In this document: one piece after another, positions 23,290 through 33,805 of the stretch | Numbering within the stretch: position 1 is the first letter of the stretch | Layout of the letters: each line of letters begins with the position of its first letter | NCBI GenBank assembly: GCA_033398695.1 | Contig: CM065805.1 | Span: 166,385,787 to 166,449,786 of the forward strand | Length of the DNA: 64,000 bases | Origin: Orobanche coerulescens | Taxonomy: Eukaryota; Streptophyta; Magnoliopsida; Lamiales; Orobanchaceae | Direction of reading: 5' to 3' | Program-made: the position numbers and the translations under genes | The notes under the pieces: model-generated | Databases searched by the model: none | What the model saw: only the letters and a program-made list of their open reading frames with translations | What the model was told of the DNA's origin: nothing

Positions 23290-26040
23290 CATTTACATTA
23301 CTAATAAATAAATTGTCTCGACCTATTAGATCCACGAGACGTTCAGACTCGTGCGATGCACAGAGTTTGTATAAAATTATTCATTATGTAATGTTCACCA
23401 TAAATTGTTGAAGTATAAATATGATGGTGCATCTTATAAAATAAGTGGAGTTAATCTCGAATCTAACATAATCGTTATAAACTTAAACAACACAGAACGA
23501 AGCTCAAATGCATACGGCTCTATAAATGTTATAAGTTGGCTTTACTTTTAATTTGACGATGTAATTGCGTATGTTATTTCAACATACTATTTTATAATAT
23601 TCATTTGGTCAAAAAAATTGTCTGGAAACCCCTTACGTTATTAACCCTGTTTGTAAACCTCTTACTTGGAATATGATAGGTCTATTATTTTTAAGTGAAT
23701 TGTCTGAAAATCATAAATAGCAAGAAACTCAATTTATTTTATAATTTATAGATAAAAATTGAGGTCATTAAGACTCAACATTTAAGTCTTAGGTCTCAAT
23801 CCCGTGCGATGCACGGGTACTTTTCTTTCCGATAATATCAATCCTGCATATCATGTTTATATTACATATTGTTTTAAGGCCCGAACAATTCACATTTTTT
23901 GTTTTTCGAGTGAAATTATTCTAAGATAAAACGTCGTATTTTTAAATTATGTATTTTATATCAAGTATGGCCTAGGCTGGGTTACTAACGGGTTAAAATG
24001 ACTTGTACTCAAAATGTGAAACACATTTATCCATGATACTAACACTATCAAAAAATCACACATGCATTACATAAGATGGATAATATCTCACTGAAGCAAA
24101 ACATTTATTCATGTTTATAGAAAACAATACGAACGATATCAAATTGATATCTATATAGTCAGATTACCAAACATGTACGGTCATCTAAAATGAAAGACAA
24201 ATATATGATTTGTTGCCATTTAACCAAACACTTATTACGCGTACGATGCTACGTATTTGAATTAATTTTTCTCACACATTTTTATACTTAACAATCCTGA
24301 AGACAATTATTATGATTTTTATTACATATTAATAATGTTATTTTGTGTCATGTACGTGTAATTCAACGTGTTCTCAAAATTGCATAACCTCAAAATTTTA
24401 AATTTGTACATTTTCAAAATTAGTTAAAACCATCGTTATTTTCCTGGAATATGTATATGGATGCAAATATCTAGTTTTGTCATTGAAACTTTGGAAGGCT
24501 AATCAAATTTCTTTTTAATGTTTATCACGTTTGCATTGCCTAGCCAATTTTTAATCGACAGACTTGAATTTACTATCCTTTAAAATTAATATAAAGTGTG
24601 AACAATTATTTTGGATAGTCAAGCCTGTCATAATAGTACTATTGCTTTTTGCATTTTCTGTCATTTCGCTTTCCTATGCGTTTCTTTTGCTTCCTTATTC
24701 AATTTCAATAAAAGTCTCAAGAACATCATAGAAAAATCAAAACATATAAAAACTCACACTTCTTAAAAGCTTTTCTATTTGGCTCAGTTGCTGTAGTGCT
24801 CCCCGCCAATATACAACTCAAATTTATCACTATAAGCGAAAAAATAGATCTCGAAAAAGAGAGATCGAAAAACAGATCTTAACGTAACCCGAAAGTTAAA
24901 AACCACCAAGTCTTGTAAATCGATAAAGATCATAGAAAAGTTCATCAAGATATCCAACTAAACAAACACAAACCAATCAAACTAAAAACACCATCAACAC
25001 TTTAACGGTATTAACGGGATGACGAACCACAAAAAAACAAATACCGAAACAACCAAACCTTAAAACTACACATGAATCCGACCAGATAGAGTTAAATCTA
25101 GCAAGTACAACTAAATCAACAACGGAACAACTCATGACTCGGCCACAAAATAGCTCGAAAATACCGCAAAAGCCACAAAATCACCATTGGAACTACTAAA
25201 ACAACAACGAAACCACCCAACCTCGAAACACCACTTGTTAAATTAAGATTCGATGGTGTCGGCGCGAAGCTTGATTGGCGTTGGCGCGATTCGGTGGTGG
25301 CAAGGAAGAATCTCTTTGTGAGCCTGCTGGAGGTGGTGGGCGTGACCTATTTTGTGAGTGGGTGAGTTGTTGTGTGATTGACTTTCTGAATATGAGATAA
25401 AGTAGAGAGGGCGATTAGAAAAGGCAAACTGAATTTTTTGTTTTGTTTTTTGTATTGTGTGTGACTTTTGGATTGATTATGTATGAGTTAGGTCCGATTG
25501 TCTGAAGAGTGTGTTTTTTGTGCTGTTTATAAGGGAGTATAAATACCTTAAAGAAGAAGTTGAAAAAATTAAACAATAAATATGTTTTGTGTGGTTAATA
25601 CTTCCGTTCATGACTTTAGAAATCCTTAGAATTCAATTGTTGTAATTAAACCCAAGTTTTTACACACCCAAAACTTAATTTTTGAATTAATAACGTGAAT
25701 TATTAAGACTATATATTTCATATTAAAATTCAATTTTTTAGTATATAAGATTCGAGACAAATATAATACTCTACATAGTTCAATAAATTGGGATGTGGTA
25801 ATAAATTACGTTTTCTCATAATAATTTAAACAAAAGGGAAGAATGCAATAATAAAATATTCCATAGTTTTTGACATTTCTGGTCTTTTTTTCTTTTACCA
25901 ATAATATATTGTAGTTTCGAAATTTCAGAATTCAGATTTGTAGGAGATAAGAACTAACATAAAACTTGGGGCTTTTCTCTTTCCAATCATACGGGATGGA
26001 TGGACTCTCATTCGCTTTCACCCCTTCATTTTCTTCAGGC
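23290..26040. other. Gene-free AT-rich spacer
   Basis: No coding sequence longer than 60 codons. Contains the perfect palindrome-type hairpin CCCGTGCGATGCACGGG (23801-23817) and a decayed relative CTCGTGCGATGCACAGAG (23349-23366), 450 bp apart. A G-rich block at 25250-25340 is non-repetitive but has no gene structure I can support. Confidence 0.5.
23801..23817. repeat. CCCGTGCGATGCACGGG hairpin, Helitron-like
   Basis: Eight-base arms around a single central base. This word is very frequent in plant genomes and, as I recall, marks Helitron-type 3' hairpins, but no CTRR terminus was found within 15 bases on either strand. Confidence 0.35.
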
Positions 26041-27474
26041 AAAATTATTTTTTTAGGACACTATCTTATTACGTGTTGCAAAAATAGGACACTTTTTTTA
26101 TGGACTTTCAAAAATAGGACAATATCTTCTAATTTTGTTCAATTTAGGCCAAATTTAACATATGCGGGCTAAAAGTCACGTGGACCGCACATGTGGGCTC
26201 AAAGCGGGCTTGATTTCCAGCGTGGCAAGCAGGTGGATGCCGAATCATCTTATTAGATTTGAAAATTATATTTTTAGGACACTAACTTATCGCGTATTGC
26301 GAAAAAAAGACATATTTTTACGAATTTGCAAAATTAGGACAATATCTTCAAAATTTAGCAAAATTAGACCAAAGATATTCAAAAATTATCCTGTTACAAA
26401 CAATTTAAAAATTTTATTAAGGTTCTCGCAATTAACATTTAAATTATAAATCTAACTTATTTCGTGTAAAATAGAACCATATTAATTGGTTGCTTTAACT
26501 TCTAGATTCAAAATTTTCAAAATAGCATAACAAATAGGCCTGAGACTTTTCAGTTCCAGGGAGAAAAATACAGGAACCGGAACCGAACCGCATAGTTTTT
26601 TTGCGGTTCGGTTTTGCCACTTTTTTTTGTCCGAACCGATTTTGTTTGGTTCGGACGGAATATATTATATTTTATCTTATTAAGAATATATTATATTATA
26701 TTAATTATGTTTAATAAGAATATATTATATTATATTATATTCAAAGGGTTGGTTTCCCTTTGAATATAATATAATATAATATATTCTTATTAAACATAAT
26801 TAATATAATATAATATATTCTTAATAAAATAAAATATAATATATTCCGTCCGAACCATACAAGTTCGGTTCCGGTTCGATTCGGACAAAAAAAACTGGCA
26901 AAATCGAACCGCAAAAAAACTATGCGGTTCGGTTCCGGTTCCTGTATTTTTCTCCCTGGAACCGAAAAGTCCCAGGCCTATTTGTTATGCTATTTTGAAA
27001 ATTTTGAATCTAGAAGTTAAAGCAACCAATTAATATGGTTCTATTTTGCACGAAATAAGTTAGATTTATAACTTAAATGTTAATTGAGAGAACCTTAATA
27101 TAATTTTTAAATTGTTTGTAACAGGAGAATTTTTGAATACCTTTGGTCTAATTTTGCTAAATTTTGAAGATATTGTCCTAATTTTGCAAATTCGTAAAAA
27201 TATGTCTTTTATTTGCAACACGCGACAAGTTAGTGTCCTAAAAATATAATTTTCAAATCTAATAAAATGATTCGGCATCCACTTGGTTGCCACGCTGAAA
27301 ATCAAGCCCGCTTTGAGCCCACATGTGCGGTCCACGTGACTTTTAGCCCGCATATATTAAATTTGGTCTAAATTGATCAAAATTAGAAGATAGTGTCCTA
27401 TTTTTGAAAGCCCGTAAAAAAAGTGTCCTATTTTTGCAACACGTAATAATATAGTGTCCTAAAAAAATAATTTT
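26041..27474. repeat. 1.43-kb near-perfect inverted repeat (giant hairpin)
   Basis: The arms 26041-26748 and 26756-27474 are reverse complements with few differences, around a 7-base loop (TTGGTTT at 26749-26755; stem TTCAAAGGG/CCCTTTGAA). Both arms contain the same 95-codon open frame (26162-26449 on + and 27066-27353 on -), differing at few residues. Inside lie AT dinucleotide-like tracts and GGTTCGGTTCCGGTT words of a hAT-type element. Outer ends read AAAATTATTTTTTTAGGACA on both strands. No transposase or known protein. Confidence 0.92.
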
Positions 27475-27611
27475 CCCTTTTCTTCAAAAATAATAACTAG
27501 TACTCCTCCTTCCTAAATACGTAGGATTTTTTTTCAATTATAAAAAATTACAATTTTAGAACTTAATTTTCTAATTTTACTTTTGACTAGTATCAACATA
27601 GAACGGTAGTT

Positions 27612-28550
27612 TCGTTTGTCTCTAGGCGTGATTTTCGACCCGTTTCGTCCTAAGACGTCATTTTCGACTCGTTTCACTATGGGATGATATTTTCTGTCCG
27701 GGATGTCATTTTCGGCACGTTGTTTTATCTCGGGACGTTATTTTCCACCCGTTTCGCCCCTGGATGTCATTTTCGTTTTTCAGCCCATTTTGTATCGAGG
27801 CGTCATTTTCGACCCTTTCGGCTCGAAGATGTCATTTTCGACCAATTTCACCATAGAATGATATTTTCGGCTGGGATGTCATTTTCGACATGTTTTGTCC
27901 TGTGATGACATTTTCGGCCTATTTTGTGCAGGACTTCATTTCAACTGTTTTCGTCGTGGGATGTTATTTCAACTTATTTCGCCCTAGGACGACATATTCG
28001 AACCGTTTCACCGAGATCATCATTTTCTGCCTTTTTCCTCGTACATCATTTTCGGTCCGTTTTTATACCCATACGCATTTTCGGTCCCTTTCGTTCCGGA
28101 ACGATATTTTCAACTCGTTTTGTTCTGAGATGTCATTTTTTACTGTTTTCGCCCCGGAAGATCATTTTCGATCTATTTCGTCCTAGGATAATATTTTCGG
28201 CCCGTTCCGCCTCTGGGACATCACTTTCGATTCCTTTTGTCATGGGACGTTATTTTCGATCCGTTTTGTCCCGGGACGTCATTTTCAACTCATTTTGTCT
28301 GAGAACATCATTTTCGACCATTTTTATTTTGGGACGATATTTTCGGCCCCTTCGTCATGGGACAATATTTTAGGTCCGTTTCCCCTCGGTAAGTCATTTT
28401 CGACACGTTTCGTCAGGGACGTCATTTTCGACAAGTTTTGTCATGGGACGTCATTTTCGAACTAGTTCACCCCGAGTCATTTTCGACTTCTTTCTTTATA
28501 AGACGACATATTCATCCCATTTTCGCCCAAGGACGTCATTTTAGATCGTT
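27612..28550 (+). repeat. Minisatellite array 1, ~29-bp degenerate unit
   Basis: About 32 diverged tandem units close to GGGACGTCATTTTCGACC followed by CGTTTCGTCCC, most 28-29 bp, with occasional 18-19-bp truncated or 37-bp units. The most conserved core is GACGTCATTTTCG. Because 29 is not a multiple of 3, all three frames stay partly open and give repeated DVIFDPFRPG-like peptides; these are not genes. Confidence 0.85.
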
Positions 28551-28563
28551 TTAGGGGACATAC

Positions 28564-29285
28564 TTTAAGAATGACGTCCCATTTTTTGGAACATACTTTT
28601 TCTCCCTTCTACTTGAAAAAGGACATACTTTAAAAATGACATCTGGAAGCGAAATGGGCCAAAAGTATCGCCCGGTGGCAAAAGGGATCGAAAATGACAT
28701 CCCGGGATGAAACGGGTCGAAAATTATAACCTTGGATGAAAATAATATCTCGGGGCGAAACGGATCAAAAATGTCTTTGGGCAACATGGGACGAAATAAT
28801 GTTTGTGGATAAAACGGTTCGAAAAAAATATTTCGCTACGAAACTGGTCGAGATAGTCATCTCGTGACAAAAACATGGTCGAAATAACGACCTAGAAAAA
28901 CATGTAAGATAATATTGTGTGGTGAATTAGGTCGAATTTGACGTCCTAGGATAAAAATAGTCGAAGATTACTTTCTGAGGTGGAATGGGCCAAAGATAAT
29001 GTCCCGCGGTGAAAAAAAACCTAAAAATAATGCCACATGACGAAATGAGTAAAAAATGACGTCTAGTCGAAACAGGACGAGAGTAACATCCAGTAACGAA
29101 ATAGTCGAAAATGACGTCTTGAGGCAAAACAGGTCAAAAATAATGTTCCGAGGCGAAAACAATCGAAAACAACGTCCCTGAGCGGAATCCTTTGAAATAA
29201 CATTCGGGGTTGAATGAATTAAAAAATGATGCCCTTTGACAAAATGGGTCAAAAATGTCGTCTCACGTCGAAACAGGTCAAAAAT
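28564..29285 (-). repeat. Minisatellite array 2, same unit, opposite orientation
   Basis: The same unit in reverse complement (CGAAAATGACGTCCC forms), about 25 copies, more diverged than array 1. At the junction, GGACATACTTTAAGAATGAC (28556-28575) is repeated with one change at 28621-28640. Confidence 0.8.
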
Positions 29286-29290
29286 GATAG

Positions 29291-30080
29291 TAATATGATG
29301 TTCTTTGTGAGGTACAATAATTTGTGAAATAAGGATAATTTAGGTATAAAGATGAAAAATATCCAAATAATAAATTTATTTTGCAAAATAAAAAAAAAAT
29401 AAAAGCTTCCACTTAAATTTGGAAGAAGTGAGTATTAATTAAGCAAAAATAATGACCATCTATTGAATCTTCAGCATAAATTATGAATATTATGTTAAAA
29501 ACTAATGAATATTTAGTTATATTTGTACTGTCATTTAGTAATGTATTCTCGGGAAAAAGTTTAAACAATCAATTAAAATCTTTCGAACTATGAAAAAATC
29601 GGTAAACATTATTGAAAAAAATAAACATTCATTAATAAATGAATGAATATTAGTAAAAATAACAAACTTATGGTACAATATGTAACTAATTACTATAGAG
29701 TAATATTGAGTATTTCCTCTTTCCCAATTTAAGTGGTAGGTTTCATTCTTTTTTTTTTTTTTTTTCTAAAATAAGTTTTTCATTTGAATATTATTCATTT
29801 TTATCCTCAAACTATTGATGCCTACTTTAGTATATGGAATTATATAATGCTATATGAATGTATTTGGAATGATGTAATTCAATTTTAGAACCCTTAAATA
29901 TTGCTAATGCTATAGCTCTTTTAATCTTGTAAAATTACAAAAAAAAATCTTCGAAGTCCATGTTTTAGGATAGGTTGAAAATATTGTTGAATATGAGAGT
30001 ATGATGGTTGTAAGTATCATTGAAAAGTTATAACCACAGTTAGAAATACAAAATACAACATTTACTAAACATCATAGTTA
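29291..30080. other. AT-rich spacer
   Basis: No gene. A poly-T run at 29748-29765 and short A-rich tracts only. Confidence 0.5.
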
Positions 30081-30597
30081 ACATTCCATGACGCAAAATG
30101 AACGTCACAAAAATAAAGTAAATGACCCAAATTGAGTAACACCGACGACCAATAAACGTCATCAAGACGATTTAATAACATTTGAAAAACGTCATGGAAA
30201 GATATTATATGATGTTTATTCATCATCAATATATATTCAAGGACTTTTTCTGAACGCAAAAGATAACGTTTATAAAGGTCACAGTGAACATTCCATGACA
30301 TAAAATAAATATCATAAAAACAAAGCAATGACACAAATTAAATAACAACGACGACTAATAAACGTCATCAAAATGATTTAATAATATTTTAAAAACGTCA
30401 TGGGAAAATATTGTATGACGGTTATTCAGTGTCATCCAAAAGATATGCAACGACGTTTTTGGAAAATCGTTGAAGGGTGAGCTTTCCATGAAACAGGCTA
30501 AGGCGACACTCCTAATGATAGATAAAAAAACATCATGGAAACTCTTTCATGATGTTTTTTTTTGTTTGTTTGTCATTGAAGGCCTTCTGTGTAGTAG
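30081..30597. mobile_element. CACTA-like terminus with 207-bp subterminal tandem repeat
   Basis: Two tandem copies starting at 30081 and 30288 share ACATTCCATGAC, CGACGACxAATAAACGTCAT and AAAAACGTCATGG. The block ends with CTTCTGTGTAGTAG near 30597; its reverse complement CTACTACACAGAAG resembles a CACTACAAGAAA-type terminus with the terminal base changed. Abundant AACGTCAT and its complement fit CACTA subterminal transposase-binding repeats. The opposite terminus was not found. Confidence 0.4.
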
Positions 30598-31728
30598 ACA
30601 AGAAAGTTATAGATCTCTGGTTATATTAGTTCACTTTCTAGTCGTCAGAATTTTAAGGAAAAAGAAAAGATGAATATGTTGAGAGAGAGAGAGAGAGATC
30701 TGGGCAACTTTTTGGTCGACGACTTTTTCTTTCTTTTGCGACTCACATGTATGAGTTTTAAATATATCTGATTGAGTCTACGAAATACCATGAACCTCCG
30801 TGAATGATATAAATTGCCATGCTATATCGTGTAATTGAATATTAAGTATTTGAAATCGTGCAAAACAATTTTTTATATAGAGATTTCATGGTTCGATAGA
30901 GCGCATAAATATTATTTTATAGATTTTATACATATTTTGTAAGTTGGGCATATGAATTTAAACTACATTCCACTTATAATTTGTTTTAAATGATGGCTTG
31001 AAGGTGCAAGTAAGTGAAGTGAGCTTTTTATCGAACTTAGTCCTGGCATCTCAACCTAACTACGAGTGCTCAACTGAAATTGAGCGAGGCTGATCACTAT
31101 ATCCACTTATTTATAAATAAATACCTAGATTAAAGTATCCACATTTTCTTAATAATTATGGTGGAGGCGCCGGTCCTGAGGTTTTTGATGCTCATGGCGA
31201 AAAGACCAAATGATACCTCAATTTAAAAGTTAAAGTATCTTTTAACGAGATCAACTTTTTTGCTAGGACTAACAAATAAAAACATAATATATCTTTTAAA
31301 TGGAATTGAGCGCTTTTTTAATTCCTTCACCTCTAAAACAACAAAATGTTACCCTTTGTAATTCTTAGGTCAAACAAAAGATACAATAAAGCAAATACAA
31401 CTCAGATTTATCTCACACATTTCATCAAACAACTCATATGCATTCTTCTATCTACGATACTCTTGCTCACCAAAACCCAAGTATAGCTTAAAGTCTGCTC
31501 ATGAACACCTTAATCACAACATTAAAGTGACAATACATTCAAGTAAGGACAGAACACCAATTAACAACTGCACATTGAAGTCGCAACATTCAAGTAAATT
31601 ACTAATTTGACTACTGCACATTTAGCTATTCAAGAATCAAATGACGACATTCAAATAGATCAACTACTGCCCATTCAAGAATCGGGTCAAAACAGAAATC
31701 AAATGAAGAAAATACAAAAGGAAAAACC
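30598..31728. other. Gene-free spacer
   Basis: A (GA)n tract at 30681-30698, then non-repetitive AT-rich sequence. No ORF with family resemblance. Confidence 0.5.
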
Positions 31729-32507
31729 ATGGGACGTCATTTTCGACTGTTTTTGCCTTGAGACATTATTTCGATAGGGTTTGCCCTAGGATGTCATTTT
31801 CGACCGTTTTGTCACGACACGTTATTTTTTACCTGTTTTGCCTCAGGACATCATTTTCGACCCGTTCCGCCCTGGAATGTTATTTTCGAATGTATTCTCC
31901 TGGGACATTATATTTGACATTTTCCATCTCGGGACGTCATTTTCGATTGTTTTCGTCCCTGTCCGTCATTTTTACCCCTTTCTCCTCAGAACGTCTTTTT
32001 TGACCCGTTTCGCCCTTAGACGTCATTTTTAACTCATTTTGCCTTGGGAAAGAATTTTCGACCCGTTTCGCCTTGGGACATCATTTTTGACCAAATTCGA
32101 CCCGGGGCGATATTTTCGGCCAGTTTCGTCACAAGACATTATTTTCAACCTGTTTATCTCCGGGATATTATTCTCGACTGTTTATTCAGAGACGTCATTT
32201 TCGAGCCGTTTCGCTATGGACCGATATTTTCGACCCGTTTCGTGGTGGGACATTATTTTTTACTCGTTTCACCCTAAGACGTCATTTTCGTCCAGTTCTG
32301 TCCCGTGTTGTCATTTTCGACCGTTCTCATTTCGAGATGTCATATTCGACATGTTTCGTCCCAGACATCATTTTCGATCGTTTTCATTCCAGAATGTCAT
32401 TTTCGACCCAAAAACTCATTTTTGACATGTTTCACCCCGGAATGTCATTTTCGACTATCTCCATCCCTAAACAATATTGTCAATATGTTTCATCATGAGA
32501 CATTATT
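31729..32507 (+). repeat. Minisatellite array 3, ~29-bp unit
   Basis: About 27 units of the same GGGACGTCATTTTCGACC family as arrays 1 and 2, in the + orientation, 2.4 kb from array 2. Its right edge is cut by an LTR start (E5) at 32508. Confidence 0.85.
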
Positions 32508-33299
32508 TGTAATATCCGGGTGTATTTTTTTATTTTTGTGCTGTTGTAGAGTTGGTATTCCCATTGTATTCATGCATTAGGTGATTATATTGGTTAGTTG
32601 TTGTTCTTATTAAGTTCTGGTATTGGATGTGTTGGGATCGTTTTGTGACTAACGTTGTTTTGTTTCACTAAAGGCCAATCATGGCCAAATATTTGGATGC
32701 TAAAACTATAATACATTGGCAATACGATCGTATGAAAAATTCAGTACGAGCGTATATCTGGTTCGCATCGTTGATTTTTGACGTAGAATTGCATGACCGT
32801 ATGTTATGGAATATGGTCGTATATGTTATGGATACATCCGTATATCGGAGGATATATGCTCGTATGTTGGCTATTGGAGTTACTCGATGTGTTCGTATTT
32901 TTCCTTCGAACGAAGAGTCGGTCGTATGGCTGGATGTTACGATTGTATGTGATATTTGTTACGGCCGTATGTTTCTGAAGTTACGACCTTATGGTTGGGT
33001 ATGTTGGCTTCGTGAACCTTCGACCTAAGGTTTGTATGCCCAAATGAATACATGGATACGATCGTATATGTGGATTATACAGCAAAAATTTACTATGGTA
33101 CGGTCATATGGCTGCTGAACTTCGATGTGAGTGGATGACAATTGTGTGTCTTATGGACGTATGAAGGTATCATAACATCGTACATTTAGAATATGGTCAT
33201 AATGTTGGGTAATAAGATCTTCCTTCGCGATAGAACTTAAGGTCGCAGATGAAACATTTCATTCATTTTAGCCATTTCTTCACATTTTCGATATAGGGA
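32508..33299 (+). mobile_element. E5: LTR fragment of a gypsy element, interrupted by E4
   Basis: Begins TGTAATATCCGGGTGTATTT at the end of array 3. Contains an array of TACGATCGTATG-like palindromic words at about 32715-33180. At 33300 a second, similar LTR start (TGTAATATCCGTAC) appears, so E5 is read as cut by E4. The alternative is that 32508 is the true start of a 3.25-kb E4 LTR. The 115-codon open frame at 32681-33028 is a by-product of the motif array. Confidence 0.5.
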
Positions 33300-33805
33300 T
33301 GTAATATCCGTACTTTTTCTACTTTTGATATTTTTTATTTTTAGTGCTTTTTCCACTTTTGGGGACTCGATTGTAATCATTTCGACATTCGAAAATTATT
33401 TTGTTTTGCACTTTTTGCCATCCAAACAAGTTCGGGTTCGTTTTATTTCAAATCCGTGCGATGTTATGATTTTTCCGATTTTGGGTTTGATTCTTATAAA
33501 TCTTGTTTGATATTATAATTTCGGTGGTCCTACAAGTTAGTTTAATGTTTTCAAAGGTGTTGTGAGCTTTGGCATTATTGTTCGATCTCGAATCGTGTTT
33601 TTCGGATGTTTGGATCGTTTTGTAATTTTCCAAGGTTTTGGATAATTGTATTCGTATTCATTTTTCTGTATCTTTGGGTGGTCGGAGTCGCATACTTGTT
33701 TAGCGCTTTAGTTTTTTGTTGAGGACCCTTTGTTCGCATTTCGTCACATTTTCGGAATCATCGCGTTTTGAGGTCATTTGGAACTGGACGGACCGCAGGA
33801 TGAAA

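Noticed and set aside
25233..25400. Possible gene start in a G-rich block
   Set aside because: No open frame over 60 codons, no splice structure and no recognisable peptide.
27612..29285. Repeated DVIFDPFRPG-like protein genes
   Set aside because: The 29-bp minisatellite gives the same peptide words in all frames and both strands; no start context, codon bias or conserved domain.
27612..32507. CRISPR-like array of direct repeats
   Set aside because: Units are contiguous and diverged, with no unique spacers, in plant nuclear DNA without cas genes; it is a minisatellite.
32681..33028. 115-codon frame rich in Met, Val and Tyr
   Set aside because: Lies in the E5 LTR over the TACGATCGTATG motif array; a by-product of the repeats.
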